From contig JAICYG010000010.1 of assembly GCA_025934335.1 (NCBI GenBank), positions 1 to 26,741 of the forward strand: a stretch of DNA of 26,741 bases, given 5' to 3'. The position numbers and the translations under genes are program-made. The notes under the pieces are model-generated. The model searched no databases. It was given only the letters and a program-made list of their open reading frames with translations, and was not told the DNA's origin. How positions within the stretch are numbered: position 1 is the stretch's first letter; every line of letters starts with the position of its first letter. Below, piece after piece: positions 23,611 to 26,741 of this stretch. The stretch comes from Thermoleophilia bacterium (lineage in GTDB: Bacteria > Actinomycetota > Thermoleophilia > Gaiellales > Gaiellaceae).

Positions 23611-25262
23611 TCGTCGAGCGCGAGGGCTACCGGCTCGAGCTCGCGGCCGACGGACGCCGCGCCGTCCTCACGCGACCCGACGGCGAGCACTGGCTGACGC
23701 TCTCGCTGCTCGCCTCCTTCGACCGCACGGATGCCCGCGACGAGAGCGTCTCCTGGCAGGCGACGGCCGACGACGCGACGATCACGATCGAGCGGCGCTC
23801 GACTGCGTGGGACCGCGCCGGCGTCACGCTCACCTGCGGCGAGCGCTCGCTGGAGCTGCGCGCCTGGGTCGAGGGCAGCGGCCGGCTCGCGGACGTGCAC
23901 CTGCTCGGCGGCCGCTCGCTGCACGGCCCGAAGACGGGCCTCTTCCGCACCGGTACGAGCTGCACGACGCTCTTCTCGGCGGGCGCAGACGAGCCGGCGA
24001 AGCTCCTCCGCGGCGCCGACGAGGAGGTCGTGCTCGGTGTCAGCGGCGACGGTGAGCTGGGCCGCGGCCACTGGTTCCTCACTCCGCCGCCGCTCTTCCT
24101 CGCGTTCCGCCGCGACGACGAGGAGCGCTGGCTCGGCCTCGGCCTTGAGGCGCCCGTCGAGCGGCTCCGCTTCGTGCAGGCCGTGCACCGGCCGGGCGAC
24201 CGCGCGTTCCATCTCGTGCTCGAGCACGAGGGGCACACCGCGGTCGACGGCCGTTTCGAGGCGCCTGCGGTCGTGCTGACGCCGGGCCTCGCGTCGCCGT
24301 ACGACGGGGTCCGCGCGCAGGCGGAGCCACGCGAGCCGCGCGAGCAGCCGGCGTGGTGGCGCGGCGCGATCTTCTGCGGCTGGGGCGCGCAGTGCCAGCT
24401 CGCCTCGACCGGCCTCGGCCGGGCGCCCGACCTCTCGACCCGGGCGAACTACGACACGTTCCTCGCGGCGCTCGGCGAGCACGGCGTGCTCCCACCGACG
24501 ATCGTGATCGACGACAAGTGGCAGCGCACCTACGGCCGGAACGAGCCGGACGAGGACAAGTGGCCGGACCTGCGCGGCTGGATCGCGGCGCGGCACGACG
24601 AGGGACGGCGCGTGCTGCTCTGGTGGAAGGCGTGGGACCCTGAGGGCCTGCCCGACGAGCTCTGTGTGCGCCGTCCCGACGGCGCTCCGGTCGCCGTCGA
24701 CCCGACCGCGCCGGGCACGGCCGCGCTCATGCGCGAGGTGATGCACGAGCTCCTCGCGCCCGGCGGCCTCGACGCGGACGGGCTGAAGGTCGACTTCACC
24801 GCGCAGACGCCGAGCGGCGAGTCGCTCGCGGTGCACGGGCGCGCCTGGGGCATCTCCCTCTTGCACGAGCTGCTCCGCCTCGTCTACGACGGGGCGAAGG
24901 AGGCCAAGCCCGACGCGCTCGTGATCACGCACACGCCGCACCCCGCGTTCGCCGACGTCACCGACATGGTGCGGCTGAACGACATGCTGCGCCTCGACGA
25001 CCCGGGCCCCCTCCGGCCCGGGACGGTCGTGCCGCAGATGCGGCACCGCGCCGCGGTCGCCGCGGCCGCGATCCCCGGGGTGCTCGTCGACACCGACGAC
25101 TGGACGATCCCCGACCTCGCCACCTGGCGCGACTACCTCCACGCGAAGCTCGAGCTCGGCGTGCCGTCCCTCTACTACGCGACTCGCCTCGACCTGACGG
25201 GCGAGCAGCTCGAGGAGCAGGACTACGCGGCTCTCCGCCGCGTCTTCGGAGGCGTGGGTTGA
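23607..25262 (+). CDS. glycoside hydrolase, clan GH-D / GH36-like (alpha-galactosidase-like), divergent
   Basis: The N-terminal half (1-245) of this 551-residue protein is beta-rich. Residues about 250-551 form a TIM barrel with clan GH-D-like landmarks: TIVIDDKWQRTYG (298-310) on an early strand, VLLWWKAWDPEGLP (336-349), and DGLKVDFTAQTP (391-402), in which Asp396 corresponds to the nucleophile of GH27/GH36/GH31 enzymes. VDTDDW (495-500) is a candidate acid/base segment. It has no signal peptide. Family-level identity is uncertain: it lacks the classic GH36 motifs I would expect and may be a distinct family. The ATG overlaps the metallo-hydrolase stop by 4 nt, and its own stop overlaps LacI by 4 nt (TTGA). 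Its likely role is removing a sugar from the glycoside taken up by this locus. Confidence 0.75.
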   Translation: MIVEREGYRLELAADGRRAVLTRPDGEHWLTLSLLASFDRTDARDESVSWQATADDATITIERRSTAWDRAGVTLTCGERSLELRAWVEGSGRLADVHLLGGRSLHGPKTGLFRTGTSCTTLFSAGADEPAKLLRGADEEVVLGVSGDGELGRGHWFLTPPPLFLAFRRDDEERWLGLGLEAPVERLRFVQAVHRPGDRAFHLVLEHEGHTAVDGRFEAPAVVLTPGLASPYDGVRAQAEPREPREQPAWWRGAIFCGWGAQCQLASTGLGRAPDLSTRANYDTFLAALGEHGVLPPTIVIDDKWQRTYGRNEPDEDKWPDLRGWIAARHDEGRRVLLWWKAWDPEGLPDELCVRRPDGAPVAVDPTAPGTAALMREVMHELLAPGGLDADGLKVDFTAQTPSGESLAVHGRAWGISLLHELLRLVYDGAKEAKPDALVITHTPHPAFADVTDMVRLNDMLRLDDPGPLRPGTVVPQMRHRAAVAAAAIPGVLVDTDDWTIPDLATWRDYLHAKLELGVPSLYYATRLDLTGEQLEEQDYAALRRVFGGVG

Positions 25263-26290
25263 CCGCGATCGAGGACCCGGGGCCGCTGCGCCCGGTCACG
25301 CTCGCGGACATCGCGCGCGAGGCTGGCACGTCGGCCTCGACGGCGTCGCGGGCACTGAGCGGGCGCGGCTACGTCTCCGACTCGGTTCGCGATCGCCTCC
25401 TCGCCGTGGCCGACCGCCTGGGCTACGTCCCGAACGCCTCGGCGCAGACGCTGAAGCAGCGCACGAGCCGCGTCGTCGGCGTCGTCGTCTCGGCGCTCGA
25501 CAACCAGTTCTACGCGGGCCTCGCCGCCGGCGTCGAGCAGGTGCTGCGCGAGGCGAACTACCAGATGGTGCTGCTCGGCGACAACAGCGACGCGGCCGAG
25601 GAGCTCGCGGGCGTGCGCACCTTCGTCGCGATGCGCACCCCAGGCGTGATCATGACGCCGGTCGGTGCGGAGGCCTCGCGCCTCCTGCTCTCCCACGGCG
25701 CCGCCGTCGTCGAGGTCGACCGCCGCCTCTCGAGCGCTCCCTGCGACGCGGTCGTGATCGACAACGAGCGGGGCGGCCGCGAGGCGACGATGCACCTGAT
25801 CGGCCTGGGCCACCGGCGGATCGCGCTGCTCGGCGTCGCGACGGAGTGGACGACCGACGCCGGCCGTCTCAAGGGCTACCGCACCGCGCTTCGCAACGCG
25901 AGGATCCCGTTCGACAAGCGTCTCGTCGTGCGCATCCCCGTGCGTGCTCCGGACACCGAGGCGCGCATCGAGGCCCTGCTCGACACCGCGGCGCCGACGG
26001 CTGTCTTCGCTGCCAACAACGCGCTCGCCGAGCAGGCGTGGCGCGTGCTCCGGCGGCGCGGCCTCCGGATCCCCGGCGACGTCTCGCTCGTCGGCTTCGA
26101 CGACGTGCCGTGGATGGAGATGGTCGAGCCGCAGATCACCGTGGTCGACCAGCCGACGATCGAGCTCGGCCGCTCGGCCGCGCGGCTCCTCCTCCGCAGG
26201 CTCCACGGCGGCCCGTCGCTCGCACCGGAGGTCGACGTCCTGCAGCCGCGCCTCCTCGTCCGGGGCTCCACCGGCGCACCTCCGGGTTAA
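25259..26290 (+). CDS. LacI-family transcriptional regulator
   Basis: This 343-residue repressor begins with TTG 25259, overlapping the glycosidase stop by 4 nt. The helix-turn-helix is VTLADIAREAGTSASTASRA (13-32), and the hinge region is PNASAQTLKQRTS with the minor-groove leucine (Leu65) that goes with a central CG in the operator. The effector domain follows from RVVGVVVSALDNQFYAGL to the C-terminus, with VSLVGFDDVPW near the end, as in other sugar-responsive members. It would repress until a sugar or derivative binds. Two matching operator-like sequences, at 21773-21789 and 26314-26330, put its own operon, the divergent glycosidase operon and the binding-protein gene under its probable control, with autoregulation. 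Confidence 0.93.
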   Translation: MTAIEDPGPLRPVTLADIAREAGTSASTASRALSGRGYVSDSVRDRLLAVADRLGYVPNASAQTLKQRTSRVVGVVVSALDNQFYAGLAAGVEQVLREANYQMVLLGDNSDAAEELAGVRTFVAMRTPGVIMTPVGAEASRLLLSHGAAVVEVDRRLSSAPCDAVVIDNERGGREATMHLIGLGHRRIALLGVATEWTTDAGRLKGYRTALRNARIPFDKRLVVRIPVRAPDTEARIEALLDTAAPTAVFAANNALAEQAWRVLRRRGLRIPGDVSLVGFDDVPWMEMVEPQITVVDQPTIELGRSAARLLLRRLHGGPSLAPEVDVLQPRLLVRGSTGAPPG

Positions 26291-26296
26291 GCCGCC

Positions 26297-26325
26297 TTGA
26301 CGCCGGCGGCCGGTGTGGTTACGTT
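26297..26325 (+). promoter_or_regulatory. promoter of the solute-binding protein gene
   Basis: -35 TTGACG (five of six consensus bases, 26297-26302), a 17-bp spacer and -10 TACGTT (26320-26325) lie 52 bp before the ATG at 26378. A GCCGCC...GGCGGC repeat (26291-26310) overlaps the -35 and could end lacI transcription, though it is short. Confidence 0.6.
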
Positions 26326-26331
26326 CCCACA
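26314..26331. promoter_or_regulatory. LacI-type operator over the -10 box
   Basis: TGTGGTTACGTTCCCACA is an 18-bp imperfect palindrome centred on CG, with seven of nine base pairs matching. It covers the -10 hexamer TACGTT and shares TGTGGNNACGNTNNCAC with the operator at 21773-21789. Binding by LacI would block the binding-protein promoter. Confidence 0.65.
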
Positions 26332-26377
26332 AGCTCGGCGACCCCCAGTGCCAAACTCGAGTCGGAGGGACCAATAC

Positions 26378-26741
26378 ATGCAGGGTTGGCGCAAGGCTTC
26401 CGCCCTCGCCGCATTGATCGCAGCGATTGTCAGCGTCGCGGTCACAGCGGGCATGGCGAGCGCGCACAGCACGAAGGCGAACGCGGGAACGCTCAACATC
26501 ATGGGCTTCGGGAAGGGCGACGACGTCGCCGAGTCCCGCGCCGCGATCGCGATCAAGGCCGTCGGCGGCACCGTGAACCGCCCGTCCGGCAGCTTCAACG
26601 ACCAGCAGTTCCTCGCTGCCGTGGCCAGCGGGAACGTGCCGGACCTCGTCTACCTCGACCGGCAGAAGGTCGGCACCTACGCGGCGAAGGGCGCCTTCCT
26701 GCCCCTCACCTCGTGCATCAAGTCGCAGAAGATCAACATGA
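26378..26741 (+). CDS. extracellular solute-binding protein, 5' part
   Basis: The frame is open to the window end, so only the first 121 residues are seen. A Sec-type signal peptide is clear: basic start MQGWRKAS, hydrophobic core LAALIAAIVSVAVTAGM, and a likely cut after ASA (27-29). Mature residues TLNIMGFGKGDDV begin the first beta strand, and FLAAVASGNVPDLVYLDR (from about residue 78) is the usual family-1 binding-protein segment leading to the hinge. No lipobox cysteine is visible, as with the other binding protein. GGAGGGA (26364-26370), seven bases before the ATG, supports the start. The gene is probably the first of a transporter operon whose permeases lie beyond the window. Its ATPase partner is likely the one at 20568-21740, given the shared operator. 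Confidence 0.85.
   Translation, partial: MQGWRKASALAALIAAIVSVAVTAGMASAHSTKANAGTLNIMGFGKGDDVAESRAAIAIKAVGGTVNRPSGSFNDQQFLAAVASGNVPDLVYLDRQKVGTYAAKGAFLPLTSCIKSQKINM

Overview
This 26.7 kb window is GC-rich, densely coding chromosome from an actinobacterium. A Thermoleophilia (Gaiellales/Solirubrobacterales-type) lineage is my best guess, from the codon bias, the F420-type luciferase-like oxidoreductase, the many GTG/TTG starts, the 1-4 nt gene overlaps and the apparently leaderless promoters. That placement is inference; there is no rRNA or marker gene here. I saw no tRNA, insertion sequence, CRISPR array or prophage gene.

Region A (1-6680) starts inside an M20-family amidohydrolase (N-carbamoyl-amino-acid or allantoate hydrolase type). 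It is followed convergently by a UgpC/MalK-type ABC ATPase. Divergent from that ATPase is a complete transporter operon: two MalF/MalG-type permeases and a twin-arginine-exported solute-binding protein, ended by a strong hairpin. Next come a decayed fumarylacetoacetate-hydrolase-family gene and a luciferase-like F420-type oxidoreductase. The neighbourhood suggests uptake and breakdown of a ureide, amide or pyrimidine-like compound rather than a plain sugar (inference).

Region B (6681-12906) is housekeeping or stress-like. It holds a MacB/LolD-type ABC ATPase, its two-module FtsX permease and a NUDIX hydrolase, joined by 4-nt overlaps. A protein with a C-terminal cyclic-nucleotide-binding domain and an MFS exporter broken by one frameshift follow.

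Region C (12875-26741) is a LacI-controlled glycoside-utilisation locus and the most interesting part. The minus-strand operon runs ABC ATPase, GH38 alpha-mannosidase, PfkB kinase, tartrate/isopropylmalate-type dehydrogenase, GH13 alpha-glucosidase and GH2 glycosidase, with every junction overlapping. Divergent from it is a plus-strand operon of a tandem metallo-beta-lactamase-fold protein with a C-terminal beta-sandwich, a clan GH-D-like glycosidase and the LacI regulator. A Sec-exported solute-binding protein begins after LacI and runs off the window. Its permeases are probably just beyond the end, and the ATPase would be the one heading the minus operon.

An operator-like sequence, TGTGGNNACGNTNNCAC, occurs twice: between the divergent promoters, covering both -35 boxes, and over the -10 box of the binding-protein promoter. 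It ties all three transcription units to the LacI protein and outlines one regulon for import, deglycosylation and oxidation of a mannose/glucose-containing glycoside whose identity the sequence does not reveal.
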